A stretch of DNA of 64,000 nt from Piper betle (GCA_033002965.1 JAURVB010003256.1:1-64000), one strand, 5' to 3'; shown: positions 10,601 to 23,020, counted from the stretch's first letter. Notes: generated from the letters alone by a model not told the origin. Program-made: numbers and translations.

Positions 10601-11271
10601 TCTTGTATCTGATTAATGAAGATTTCTCAGTAGTTTTGAACTTTCATATTGTCAAATGATCTTAAAACATACATGTGCAATTTCTTACCCTCATATGCTG
10701 ATCCCTTGGCCCAGGAGCATCCCGATTTAGACAAAGGCGAGAAGAAGAGTATATGTAGATTGATGGATTGTAAGAAGCTGTCCATGGATGCATGCATACA
10801 TGCTGCCCAAAATGAGAGATTACCTTTGCGCGTGGTTGTTCAGGTCCTATTCTTTAAGCAGGTTCGTTCTGGCGCCACTGCTGGTTGTGGCCCAGACCTT
10901 CCAGGTAACAAGAATGATTTGCTACCACAAGAGAAAGGCGACTCCAATGGCAGCTCAAGGTCAACAACAACCAATGCTGAAGAGGATTGGGAAGGTGCCC
11001 CTTGCCAGAGCAACTAAAGATGGGGCTTACATCAATGAGACTATCGGAGGAGGCACAAGAGAAAAGTAGTGATGATCAAAAGGGTGGTGGAAAATCGAAG
11101 ATAGGTATTTTCAAGCCTAAAAAGATTCTGAACAAGCTATGGTCTGCAAAAGGGAGCCAGCAAGGGGAGAGTAACAGCTCAGACACGTCTAAAAGCCCAG
11201 GGTCTGGTTCTGCGAATCCTGATGAGACCAAGTCGACGCCATCAAGAAACAGAAGACACTCGGTTTCTTAG
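7639..11271 (+). CDS. NPY: NPY/NPH3-family BTB protein (single-base frameshift near the end)
   Basis: Plant-specific BTB-NPH3 protein of the NAKED PINS IN YUC group; relatives act with AGC kinases at the plasma membrane in auxin-dependent organ formation. Exons: 7639-7700, 8595-8664, 9209-10387, 10715-11271, all with GT-AG introns and matching phases. The start [13 protein letters not shown] is the family signature. The BTB domain spans about residues 28-105 ([15 protein letters not shown]), and the NPH3 domain starts near residue 211 ([18 protein letters not shown]) and runs into exon 4 ([20 protein letters not shown]). Near 10998-11001 (CCCC) one base is missing relative to the conserved frame: the literal frame stops at 11017 after [12 protein letters not shown]. 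The next frame continues with [16 protein letters not shown] and the typical end [12 protein letters not shown], stop at 11269-11271. Literal product is 537 aa; length with the frame kept would be 622. This is either a sequence error or a recent C-terminal truncation. Confidence 0.93.
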
Positions 11272-11948
11272 ATATTTTGTTGGCAGGGAAAGAATGCCAT
11301 CAGAAGGCAGCTTGTTTCTGGTCAAAATGGATGGTAGGAGGGAAGTTGAGTCACTTTTTGAGGTGGGGGAGTGTTGTACGTAGTTGTCTGGGGACGTAGT
11401 GCAAGTTGGCTTTTCTTGGAATACGAAGCGAAAATATGAAATGTTTGCAGGGAACATATAATTTACAGGAAGTAAATTTTAGTCCAATTTTGATGCATTC
11501 TTACTCGTAAGAATGAACGGTAACATGAATGACGTTTTACTCTCCAGATCAGGCTGCTCTAATGACATGCATCCATTTAAATGCCCACATTATGGTGTCA
11601 TCTCGCCGTCTACGCCGGGAACTGATAAAATTGCCACTTCGTCCCACATGGTATTTGCATCCTTCATTCATATTTGTTAAGGAATAAAGAATAGATTGAC
11701 GTGATAATTATTTGCCGTCTGCAATTGAAGAAAGAAAACCCACTGATTCATTATCTAATATCTACATTAGACATCCAAATGATTCCCCTCCAAGGAAAAA
11801 ACATGACCATTTTCTCCACGCTATCGAGGAGTCTAAGACCCAATCTATTAAGCTCACACAAGTCACAACACTATATTAATTAATAATAACGTTTTGTTGC
11901 TTCAAAACTACAAACGTTGGTGGACAAATGAATATATTTATATTTTTT
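11272..11948. other. Shared 3' region of two convergent genes
   Basis: This 677-base stretch between the convergent stops of the NPY-like and HLS1-like genes should hold both 3' UTRs. AATAAA at 11683-11688 is a candidate poly(A) signal for the plus-strand gene. No other feature was seen. Confidence 0.5.
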
Positions 11949-13706
11949 TCACAATTCCCTGGGGTCCACAAAAATGGACAACCCGGGTGGGGCCTTCGTC
12001 CAATCCCCCACGGCGCCGTCGCTGTATTCGTCTGCCAGCCTCTTTATACACCACATGTCCGCCGAGCAAGACAGCCTCCGCCAGTGCGGTATCGCCGCCC
12101 TCAACGGATCCCCCATCGCCACCTCCGCCGCCACCACCCGGCACCCCTCCTCCCTCCCCAGGTTGTGCGCCGCAGCGCACAGAGCACTCACGAGCTCCCC
12201 GCCTCAGGCCCACCCCACCCAGCCCGTACATGAACACCGCCCCAAAGGGATGAAACACGTCCGGGACGGACGGCAGCCGCAGCCACGGCATCGCCCTGTC
12301 CGCCGCCCGCGTCGCCGCCGCAGCCCACCGCCGTGCCCGCGACGCGCCGCGGACCTCCAACCGGAACACGTCCTTGCAGCTCCAGACGCTGGCCACCGCC
12401 CACGACGACGGCGGATCGGCGAGGAACCGGCTGGCGCCGGGAAAGTGAGCGATTGCCGCGCCGTAGACGGGGTCGGAAGCGGGGACGGCGAGGAAGGTGG
12501 CGAGGGTGAGCTTGTTGCGGAGGACGGCACCGATGTCTCGGGGGAAGAACTCGACGGCGGCGAAGTGGCGGAGGTAGATGGGCTCGGCGTCGTCGGGGGA
12601 GAGGCGGCGAACGGCGGCGCCTGCCCAAACGCGGGCCTGATGGGCGAAGACGGGTTGGACGAGGATGGCCGGGGTCCGAAACATGTGGTAGCCAAGCTTG
12701 CCTGTGAACAGATCGAGGGACGGTTTGTTGTCCGTCTCGGTGGCCATGTACGAGTACTCGGCGCCGTTTGCTCGAAACCAGGCTTCCATGGTCATCGCCA
12801 AGTTAAGGCCGATACCCATTCGTCTGTTTTATTTTTTATTTTGGAGTACACCGTACAAGTACATACTAAGGTTAGAATATGAACGTTAACTTAGATTACT
12901 AGGATAAACCAGATAGATAAGACAGAATTGTAAAGTAAGATGATAATGATTTGAAACATTAAACCAACATCGACCTACTTAAAATGAATATAAATCCCAA
13001 AGCACGACACTGAAAATTAGTGGGCATAAACCAGTCAACTCAGAACCATACCAAAATAATCCATCACAAGTGCTACTGCGGTTTGTTCCTAAAGCAGGTG
13101 TCATACAAAGTAAAATTTAACCACGTACGAGGTAAGTTTTTTCCCCCAAGTTTAAAACAACGCTGTCATAAGGCACACCAAGTGTATATATGGACGGTAT
13201 TTGGAGCGTTGATTGAAACGTAAATGGGCCTGGGCCGTGGGGAGACTAACCGGTGGGTAGGGGAGACTCGGAGGCCGAGAAGGTACGCTAGCTTTGTATA
13301 CAGGGGGACGACGCCGGCACCGGACTTCGAACATCGGGCCAGCTTACTACCACAATTAACAACCTTGACACATCCACGAACAACGCCGACGATACGACCA
13401 GCCCCTCCACCGCGAACAACCACCTCGGCCACCTAGAATATAATATATAGCAGTGAGCGCTGCATATTTATCAATCATCATTGAACACTGGCGAATGAGA
13501 AGAAGAAAAAGACATACGAGCATGAGAGAGCAAGGGCAGTGGCGGACGCGAGAGAACGGGTCGCCGAGGAGGTCGGTGAATAGCGCCATCTTGCCGTCGG
13601 CGGAGTAGATGACCTCGCAGCGTCGCTCCATGTCCTCCACCGCGAGGCGGTCTCGCTCCGGGTCGTATTCTCTCACGACCACGTCCAGCTGCATCGCCTC
13701 CTCCAT
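11949..13706 (-). CDS. HLS1: HOOKLESS1-like GNAT-fold protein (single-base frameshift)
   Basis: Putative N-acetyltransferase of the HLS1 family, which in Arabidopsis controls differential growth in the apical hook through ethylene and auxin responses. Exons on the minus strand: 13706-13518, 13432-13251 and 12823-11949, with phases 0 and 2 matching. Exon 1 gives the family N-terminus VVREYDPERD, then CEV and LFTDLLGDPFSRVRH. The exon 2-3 junction restores YTKLAYLLGLRVSPTHR-RMGIG, the acetyl-CoA loop region. Exon 3 has GAEYSYMATETDN, LFTGKLGY, FRTPAILVQPVFAH and EFFPRDI. Near 12197-12200 (GGGG on the minus strand) one extra base shifts the frame: the literal frame runs to 11938, while the conserved end SALCAAAHNLGREEG to GDWTKAPPGLSIFVDPREL continues in the next frame to 11949. 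With the frame kept the length is 414 aa, close to the roughly 400 aa of HLS1. The ATG at 13704-13706 was chosen because it is just before the conserved N-terminus. Confidence 0.92.
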
Positions 13707-16700
13707 GAACCACCGACGCCACCATCTCCGAAACGTCTGCAACCTCGAACGACCTCCTCTTCAAAACACGGCCGACTCACGTGCTTCTCCACCGAACACA
13801 CCGAGAAGGCAGGCGAGAAGCAGGGAAGCAATGGACGAATTTATCTTCTTCTCCTTTTCGCTTCTTTTCCCTACCACTACTACCATCCACTATAACAACT
13901 CGCTCGTTGGTGAACATGAATTTTGGACGAGAAGGGGTGTGGTATAAATAAGGACATGAATCAACTCATGATCAGTTCACTCCTGCCGGTGTATAATGTA
14001 TTGAACAGTTGTGATATACGTAGTATAGTCTGCCTACAATAATAATAATTTAATGGGGATAATGTGAGGAGATTGAAAAAGGGAAAGGAAATAATGATGA
14101 GAGAGGAAGGTGAGGCGGCGGCGGTGGCGGCGCGGCCCTACGGCTTCGCTGCACACAATCTAAGCTCCAACCACTGTGTTTCTGCTCCCCTTGATGACAA
14201 TCCTGGGTTTTTAGTATATTTTTGGATTGCTTTTATTCTCACTCTTTCTCAACGTTACAGTTTAATAAATAAAATTAATTGCTTCTCATTTTTTTGACTT
14301 GGAAATCTATAGGCAGGTGTTAATATGTTAATTAAGTTTTAAAATTTTTTATCATATCAAAGTCATGATTCCTTGTGGCCCCCTGTGTAATAAAACCTAC
14401 TAAATACCACCACGGAGATGTTAACCAGAACAGATCATATACATATATTTATGTCATATATAAAACTTACTCTGTCTAACCATTAAAAATAGCTATCAAA
14501 TTAGAATAACCGGATTATTCATTTTATGGGAGATAAAAAAGTTAAGGGATCTTGTGAAAGTAAAATGGTCGCATAAGAGTAGTATGAGTCCCAAGCATTT
14601 ACCATGAACGTGAAGTTATGAACAATGATATGAATTATGAGGAATGAATGAATGGCATAGTTGTTTATTAATTATTGGATGGGGGAGAAGAGTTCGTCAT
14701 AAACTTGGCAAGGCTCTGGCTACTTAGGCGCAGGAGCCGCCTTCATAGCCTCTCTGTACCCTTTTCCTTTCTTCCTATTTTTTCTCCTGGAACCTTTTCT
14801 ATCCGTTTTTCTTTATCCGCTTGCACCGAGATTTAATTTAAGATATTATTATTGAAAAAAAAACTAAAAAGGTTTCTCCTTTTTTGTTGTGGTTGAGTGA
14901 CTGAAATTGACATGAATGGATAATTGTCACTTCCATTTGAGTCATCCCAACTCCCAAGCTTCCTAATTGGTGAATAACATCGGTTGTGATCAGATCTTCA
15001 TGGTATTTTTTCCCCTTACTTTTATATATATATTTTTTATGTTTTTGATCTTTAAGTACTACACAACCTTGACATGAACAGTATGATTGTACATAATAAT
15101 CTTCATAGTTTGTTGTCTGTTAAACCAAAATCATTTATAATATTTAATTTGAGTAATAATTTAATATGAGTGTAAGACCACGTCAAGTATCATCAAATCA
15201 AATCAGTATTCATTAAATATTATTAGTAATAGTTAAAAATTCTGTAATAAATAAGTGCTAATGTATATGCTATTATCTAGTTATTTATTGGATTTTATAT
15301 TAATCAACGCTATTTCTCATCAAATTTAACATGTATAATATTATATATAACAATTAATGAAAGGTCTATAAATCTTTCCGTATTTTATTTTACGAGGGCA
15401 AATGTTTCTGTCATAAAATAGAATAGGCGTCTCAAAGATAATTATGTGACAATAGGTGGGCCTCTAGACCATTTGTAGCACTAGCTATGTAATTATTATT
15501 GTATTCGGTGAAAAATGGGCGATCGAGGAGGGAGGAGAAGTGCTCATTTTTGTCTCATTTGGAGACATGAAAGGACAAACGATCCGAGCCCTTCAGGTGA
15601 CGAGGCTTTACTTCTGTTTTATGATTGTATCCTCGCCTTAACATCCTGGCCGTTCATCCATCACCAAATATTATGACATTTTTTTTCCAAGCTGAAAGAA
15701 AATAATGTGACATTCGATTGAAAGTATAGTGTGCAGACAGCTCTGACCAGTCGGACAGATGGACACGCCTTTTAGTATTTGGAGATCACTATGTATGTGT
15801 TAGGGATGGATTCGGATATGTTACATGTGTATATATAAATTTGAATTTGATTAATTTATATCCAGATTCAAAATAATTTCACATAGACATTAAGATTTGG
15901 AGTCCATTGCCCCGGGAGAGTAGTTCAATTGTGAATTGTCTGGTTCGGTGTCTGTATTAAAATTTGTGGCATTTATAGGAAAAGGAAATGGATCACAAAA
16001 ACTGTAAATCGTGTTCGCGGATGAAAATAAAGCACGAACATTAGAGGTTCACAACCGGCAGATCCGAGGTACGAGTGGGTTGAACAATGTCTCTTAATCT
16101 CTCCCCTATAATACTTTCAAACGATAACCATTATAAGCCGAACTAACAATTATAAAAGTGGAGTAATTAGAGTAAAATATCTTTCCTGAGTTGCAAATGT
16201 TTTTTTCCTGTCATATTATAATATAATTAATATCTAACTGCATTTTCTCACTGCAAGCATTAGTCAACTAGTTATAATATCATTTTGCTAATATAATGGC
16301 TTATTTAATACTAGCACTAGCTAGCACATGCGGATTGCTTCACCTCAATCTTCGTGTGAAGACGACATCGCTTTATATCTTTGTTTGATATTAGCATACT
16401 GCGCCGGTTTATAAAGTCTTGCATGGAAAGCTGGATAGAACTATCTAATATATATTATAAGACAAAAGGGAAAATATTGACAATATTCACCACTGAAGGA
16501 CACGTACGTATGAGACGATCATGTGGCCGTTACATATAATAATTATATAGAATAGTCAGTTCTCCCTCCCCATGGGCGTTAAACCCTACCCCTTAACCAA
16601 TCATAAACTAAAAGTTTACATATAGCAGCTTTGTTTAAACAAACTAGTATTAATTCGAAGTATAACATGGAAGATAAAGATCAGGAACATTATTTTAGTG

Positions 16701-17285
16701 AAAAAATTAAGGAGCTAGCGTCCCAATGTTTGATTCGGCTCGCTATCCATGCAAGCCAGCTACTCAAGAAGGAAAGATTAATTATACAATTAACAACATG
16801 GAGACATGTCTAATGCAAAAGGAATCGGATAATATTTATATACATGCACCTGACCGCTCATGAGATCCAATTCCAAATTGCCAAAGATAACATTTTAAAT
16901 CATGAACCATTACAATTTCTTTTAATTTGATCAAGGCAATGGCTAGTTACAATACTTGGTTTCATGCAGAAATTAGATGCCTTCCTCCATTTGAGCCTCA
17001 CTGATAATTAGTAATTAAGGCCCCTTTTTGTATAAATTTTTTCCCAGTTTTGAGAGAACTTAATTTATACTAGATGCTTATAGCATGTTGTAGACATTGT
17101 ACCTCATGTAGAATTTATTAATTTTCAATCTAACTAAATTTTGGGTCCCTTTGATCAGTAGTCTTTAAGCTCGAAAAAGCAAAAAAGAGGATTTTTATAG
17201 AAATTAGGAAGAGCCCAATAATATATTACCCAGCTGTTTGCAACACAAAGGAAGGTTTTGAAAAACTCAATATTTTTTCCATGGT
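13707..17285. other. Intergenic, no gene recognised
   Basis: The first few hundred bases should include the promoter of the minus-strand HLS1-like gene. The remainder is AT-rich with scattered short open frames lacking recognisable domains. No RNA gene or structured repeat was seen. Confidence 0.5.
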
Positions 17286-17787
17286 TAGGGGTGTGAACGA
17301 GCTGAGCCGAGTCGAGTAGGGAAAATTTTAAATTTAATATAATTTTTGACAAATATGTTTGAACTTATTTGAATGTTCATGAGCCTTTGATTTATTATTG
17401 TTTGAGTAGCTCATCCAAAATTAATGCTGTTTGTGTTTGACTCGTGTTTTGCTTGTTATGTTTTTGAGTTAAATTAATGTTTATGCTTAGTTCGTGCTCG
17501 AATTATATAGGATCAAAATTTTTTTCCTAATATTATATAAGCTCAATGTAACCTCAATACAAGTCGAATCGAACTCGAATATTTTTGTAAAATTTAAATA
17601 TATAGAGCTCGAATTTTGAATCAAATCAAGTCAAATACTCCTTAGTTTAAACTCTATTCATTATTCAACAAACTATTTATTTCAAGCCGAATATTTTTTC
17701 GAGCACAAAATTAATAAATATTAATTTAAATTAAATTAAATTAAATATAAAATATTTACGAGTCAATTTAACGTATTTACACCCCTA
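17286..17787. mobile_element. hAT-like non-autonomous element
   Basis: Ends are TAGGGGTGTGAACGAG on the left and TATTTACACCCCTA on the right, i.e. inverted TAGGGGTGT. The interior is rich in CTCGAA/TTCGAG motifs such as GTCGAATCGAACTCGAA, also found in the elements at 21005 and 59560. No 8-bp target duplication was recognised, so the copy is probably old. Confidence 0.6.
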
Positions 17788-19171
17788 GGGGAAAAGTCAA
17801 TTGACTGGACCATGTTGGCACCTGATCAATATCTACAATCCTGATTTAATCAAGTAAAAATATTTAAGAGCAACATGAAAGGAAGAAGCGGACCTTCGAA
17901 ATCTGAGACTGACAATTTGTCCATATATAACTGCATACCTTCGTTTCTAACTATTTATGCCTTGTCTGTCGTGCAGACAAAAGGTGTCTGACACATGTAG
18001 GATGCTTCTTGTTTGGTTGATTAGATGGTTCCATCACTTCCTGGAACCCTACTCAATATATAGTTGGATTACCAAAGAGGCGATTCATTTAATGCCCTTT
18101 CAAAGCTGTCATCAACTGATTAAGCTTGATTCATAATCGATGCACGGTACAAGATGCATGCAACGTGCATCTGATCATCTTCTTTCATATACATGAGCCG
18201 CATGCAGTCTTTTTTTGGAAGAGACAATTGATCTGAATGCCCAAATTCCTTTTTACTTGTAACCGATATCGATGCCTATTATTGATCTTCGTATAGATAT
18301 GATAATGGTGGAATATCAGTATTTATGTAATACAGCTTAGAGATTGAAGACTAGAAGAGGACAACGGGAGACAAAGCCAGAGATTTCATGGATCTAGATG
18401 TGTTTTGCATATGCTCTCTGTCTTCAGTTGTTCAATCAATCAAACCTGGCCCTTGATTTGATTATATTGTCGTACAGATATATGCATGCAGTATAACTTG
18501 ACCGTTAACCTTTCGACTTTTACTACCTCGTGAATTTTACTGATATCGATGCATATTATTGATATGTGTTTTGTCCTACAGATATATTCGCGCGCGCGTG
18601 TGTTTTTCTTTGCCTTCACCAAGCTGCGTTCTAGTATGCACTTATGAGATTTACATAATGAAGCTAGATTTTTGGTTTTCGTACAACTCAATTAGTCTCC
18701 TAATTACAAAAGCTTAAGTACTCTGATATTTGATGCAATATATTCAAGCAAAGATCAATGAACATATAACAACACTTCCAAGAGTGCTTGCTCCATAACC
18801 CTGCATGCAATAGATGTGTGAAACAAAGCCTAATTTCTTAGTAAATAAAGAGGTAAGATAACTTGAAGATTTAACATTTAATATGAATAAGATTAAGAGA
18901 ATTAAATTACATTGACATATTAGTGTAGAAGAATGTGAAAGTTTTCTCAAAGTGTATAAATAGGTGTTTGAGTTTTGTTTTAATTGAGACTCACATGTTG
19001 ATCTCTTTAGTGAATTCACTAATAGGTGTCATTATGCTTAATGTATATTTTATATAGATCTTTTATTTTGTGATGTTGTCCTCGTATTTATGTTTTATTA
19101 TTATCAAGTTCTATATTTTCATTCCTTTATTCTATCATAGTGATATAAAACCAAAATTGAGAAAGAACATG
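17788..19171. other. Intergenic, nothing recognised
   Basis: AT-rich sequence with no supported gene, RNA or transposon boundary. Confidence 0.45.
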
Positions 19172-20464
19172 CACTAGTAGAAAATTGTCTATCAGTGACC
19201 ACACTTGCAACGCTAAAGACTCAAAATCTGGTCACTAAAGATTTTTGTGACCGAAGTTGCAATCGGTAATAACGGTCGCAAAAGATGGAATCACTAATGA
19301 CTTTTGAAACCAGAAAAGTTTCCGAGGCAAGATTTAAAATTGGAAAAGACTAACCTTTTACTACTTCAAATTTTGTGACGGCAAATTCAATCGCAAAAAA
19401 GTTTGCCACCGGTAGTGCAGTCACAAATATGGTTGCAAGATGGATTCCCGGTCGTAAAGCCGACCTCAATGTGGTTACAAACGGTCTCAAAGCCATCGCA
19501 AATGAAGAAAACAAGAAAAAATTTTATTTAATTTTATTTTGTAATTCATTGGTAAATATAATAAATTAACTAATAACACAAAAATTTAAATACCATATAA
19601 TCAATCAGGATATCAAAAATTGAACCTTAAATTAAATTAAATTATTTATCAAATACATCAATATATTAAATAAAATTTTTAACACCACGATCTGGCTCAC
19701 TCGCAAATCAAACCGAAAATATTATGGGTGACCGAACCGTTCCCTAATCTACTTAATTTGGTCAACCCAATCCAGATCTTCTCTCGACATCTCAAAATGG
19801 AGATACAAACATTCAATGCATAGATAAAATGTTTAGGCTCAAGCATTGTTCTAAATAAATGATATGATATGCAATCCACATTCAAACAAAACCACCCATT
19901 GAAAATTCAAAAAGTCGTGATTTTAAAACAAAGTAGACAGAGTCTCTCCTAAAAATAAAATATGGACCACCCCATCAAAAACAAATAATAAATATATGTA
20001 ATGTTAAATACATGAAACATTACCAAAACATTTTATTGTTTACACAACATTGACATCATAATTAGTTTCAGCTTTCTAAGTTGTCTTTATTCTATTAGCT
20101 CATCTTGTTCAGTTTTATTCATATTAATCATCACACAAATCATTTCATTAATTTCAGAATACATTTCTAGTAATAAAACAATATAATATTTAATCAACAC
20201 CTTTCACAACAGTTCATCACATCACATTCTCATTCATTCTCGACAGGCACATATGTGCATGTTACATTGTTACTACTCTGTGGTCCCAAAACCACTCAGT
20301 CATTCAGGTTCTCACCTACATATATAATATGGAAAAGTCAGTAACAAGTAATTTTGGTCCATTAATAACTAAATAATCAAACTTTCAAATGAGAGACGGC
20401 TTTACGATCGTATTTAATATTTAATATGAGAGCATAGACTGATTAATTTTAATATTTAATATGA

Positions 20465-20538
20465 CAGCTAAACCAAGACAAAAAAGACATTTTCATACTA
20501 ACTAGTTGACTGATTAATTTTTTGTCTTGGTTTAGCTG
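20465..20538. repeat. Perfect 21-bp-arm hairpin
   Basis: Arms at 20465-20485 and 20518-20538 are exact reverse complements (core TAAACCAAGAC / GTCTTGGTTTA), separated by 32 bases. The motif GACTGATTAATTTT occurs beside both arms, suggesting a rearranged direct repeat. It lies inside the CACTA element. Confidence 0.8.
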
Positions 20539-20725
20539 ACTGATTGTATTTTGATAGGATATCCATCCTTATTCTTTATCTTTTCCCTGATCGTAGAAGA
20601 AAAAGTGGCACCTCCCATGACGTAAAGTCGTCATCTTTCTTCAGCAATTTATTGTGGCTCTTTACTTGAACATCTAGTTAATTTCAAATATCACATCAAA
20701 TTCTTATAGCTTGAACAATATCAAA

Positions 20726-20998
20726 TCAGCTACAAGTTATCGTTGTTGAATCTAAAAAAACATTACGCACACACTCACCTGTAGCTATAACACTACTGAC
20801 AAGAGTGGACACTAATAACAAATTTCTTAACTCTTCTATCTTACTTCCCATCCTACTTGTGTGTGTGTGTAATGAAATAAAGGAATGTATGTAGCCATAG
20901 TCAAATAAAGCTCGTGCAGGTACAAAGCCTAAGAGAAGCATACCTACCACAACTATCGTGTCCTCAAGTGCATCTGCTATTGTGGTTGCATACATCAT
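20726..20998 (-). pseudogene. Relic of a Ty3/gypsy-type aspartic protease region
   Basis: The 90-residue frame contains ARALFDYGYIHSFIS followed by LLVSTLVSSVIATGECVRN, which resembles the retroelement protease segment with DSGATHSFIS-like active site and a following CRNCxL-like region. The catalytic D-S/T-G triad is D-Y-G here, and no integrase, RT or RNase H frames adjoin. It is a short, inactive fragment inside the CACTA element. Confidence 0.6.
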
Positions 20999-21004
20999 TA
21001 TTGG

Positions 21005-21420
21005 TAGGGCTGCTAATTGAGCAAGCTAGTTTATGAGCATTTGGCCTTCGGCTCAGCTCGGATCGACTCGAAACTCGACATTTAAATGTTTGAGCTCGAA
21101 CTCGACTCGAACTCGAATCCTATGAGTTGAGTTTAAGCAAGGTAGTGTTCGACTCGACTCGACTCAGTTATAACTCGAATTTGACTCGTAACTCTACTCG
21201 GACTCAACTCGATAATATAATACAATAATATACATAATATCACTTGCCTAATCAAAATATATTTAAATTATAAATAAATATTATTATTGAGTATGTACTA
21301 AAGCATGGTGGTGGTGTGAGTGTTTTATTTTTTATTTTTTTATCAAATATGGGTCGTCTTTGTAATCAAATGATTTAGATTAAAATTTGAGACAGAAATA
21401 TTATTTGCCCCTGCTAAGAT
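21005..21420 (+). mobile_element. 5' part of a hAT-like element
   Basis: It begins TAGGGCTGCTAATTGAGCAAG and follows the complete element at 59560-60093 through CTCGAACTCGACTCGAA-type sequence to about 21230. The expected right end is not found nearby. About 25-50 bases matching the interior of the 59560 copy reappear at about 23060-23110, so insertion of the GH31-bearing element may have split it. Confidence 0.55.
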
Positions 21421-21451
21421 AATCTTTATATATATATATATAATAAGCTTC

Positions 21452-23020
21452 CTGTCCTGCAGGACAGCCAACATGGCTGTCCTGCATTTTTCCTGGCCGT
21501 TAGATCGTGATCTAACGGCTCTAAAATCTGATTGCTACTGTTTCATGGTGGGGAGACGAGATCAAATGCTTCCATGATCTCATCCCGGTCGATGGGCTGT
21601 GGATCGACATGAACGAGGTCTCGAATTTCTGCACCTGCAAGTGCCGGATCCCCACCGACCGCCCTTGCCCCGGTACGGGCCTGCCATGGGATTGTTGCTT
21701 GGATTGCAAGAACATCACCAAGACGAGGTGGGACGAGCCACCGTACAAGATCAATGCCTCCGCCGTTGGGGCTCCGCTGGGCTTGAAGACCATCGCCACC
21801 AGTGCGACGCATTACAACTGGGTACTGGAGTATGACGCCCACAGTCTCTACGGGTTCTCCATGGCCATTGCCACCCACGGGGCTCTGCTGGCGTTGCAGG
21901 GCAAGCGGCCGTTCGTGCTGTCCCGGTCGACCTTCGTCGGCTCCGGCAGGTACGCAGCGCATTGGACTGGGGACAACAAGGCGACGTGGGAGGACTTGCG
22001 CTACTCCATCTCCACCATTCTCAACTTTGGTATGTTTGGCGTGCCCATGGTGGGCGCCGATATCTCTGGATTCTACCCTGCTCCTACAGAGGAGCTCTGC
22101 AACCGGTGGATTGAGCTGGGTGCGTTCTACCCGTTCTGCAGAGACCATGCCAACTACTACTCGCCGAGGCAAGAGCTCTATGTGTGGAAATCTGTGGCCA
22201 TATCGGCTAGGGATGCTCTTGGGCTTCGGTACAAGCTGCTGCCTTACTTCTACACCCTCAACTTTGAAGCTCACACCCCATTGCTCGTCCCCTGTTCTTC
22301 AACTTCCCGAACTTCACAGACTGCTATGATGTGAGCACCTAGTTCATGCTTGGGGGAAGTGTGCTAGTTTCGCCGGTGCTGAAGAAGGCTGCCACTTCGG
22401 TGAAGGCGATGTTTCCGCCGGGGTCTTGGTACAACCTCTTTGACATGTCCAAGGCCATCGTCTCCGAGAGCGGGCAGTACCTGACTCTTGATGCGCCATT
22501 GCATGTAGTGAACGTGCATGTGTACCAGAACACCATCTTGCCCATGCAGAGAGGGGGTTGACGTTGAAGGTGGCAAGGACGACCCCCTTCACGCTCGTCG
22601 TCACCTTCCCCGCCGGCGCCACCTCCGGGGAGGCCAAGGGGAAGGTGTTTGGCGACGATGACGAGCTGCCGGAGATGAAGGTCGCCGGTGGGCACTCGAC
22701 TCTCGTGGAGTTCTACGCCACACTTGAGCAGAAGCAGGTGAAGGTGTGGTCCGAGGTGACAGAGCCGGAGTTCGCAACGGAGAAGGGATGGGTCATTGAG
22801 AAGGTCACTGTTCTGGGTCTGGAAGGACATGGAGAAGGGCTTGAGGTGGAGGTTGATGGAGAGAGATTGAAGGATTCTGAAGTTGTGTTCACAGATGTGT
22901 CTGTGAGGGATGTTGATGAATTGGTAGGCGGGAATTATAGGAAGGGGATGATGGTGGAGTTTGTTTTAATTTCAGCCGTTGGATTGAGTGCAGCACAGCC
23001 ATCTTGGCTGTGCTGCAAGA
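21452..23020. mobile_element. Pack-type TIR element bearing a GH31 fragment
   Basis: Left end has GTCCTGCAGGACAGCCAAC followed by ATGGCTGTCCTGCA. The right end, read inward, has GTCTTGCAGCACAGCCAAG followed by ATGGCTGTGCTGCA: about 35 bp of inverted similarity, each end also self-palindromic. GCCGTTAGATC (left) and GCCGTTGGATT (right) lie just inside. AATCTTTAT occurs outside both ends (21421-21429, 23025-23033) and would be a 9-bp duplication of Mutator size, but AT repeats follow it on both sides, so the boundary is uncertain. The cargo is the alpha-glucosidase fragment. Confidence 0.6.
21546..22969 (+). pseudogene. Captured GH31 alpha-glucosidase fragment, broken
   Basis: The frame starts abruptly inside a plant GH31 alpha-glucosidase ([19 protein letters not shown]). 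Both catalytic regions are present: [11 protein letters not shown] with the nucleophile Asp, and HWTGDN with the acid/base Asp. Homology then runs through [20 protein letters not shown] and the C-terminal beta domains (LGGSVLVSPVLKKA, ILPMQRGG, TPFTLVVTFPAG) with no introns. Breaks: a small deletion near 22272-22280 shifts the frame after FEAHT, an in-frame TAG at 22340-22342 replaces the usual Gln codon before FMLGG, and a further shift and stop occurs near 22560. The N-terminal half of the enzyme is absent. GC content contrasts strongly with the AT-rich surroundings, consistent with capture of a host gene fragment. Confidence 0.9.

Noticed and set aside
12188..12882. Plus- and minus-strand frames over the HLS1-like third exon
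   Set aside because: Alternative-frame shadows of the GC-rich HLS1-like coding sequence.
21543..22274. 243-residue minus-strand frame
   Set aside because: Antisense of the GH31 fragment, which is recognisable on the plus strand.
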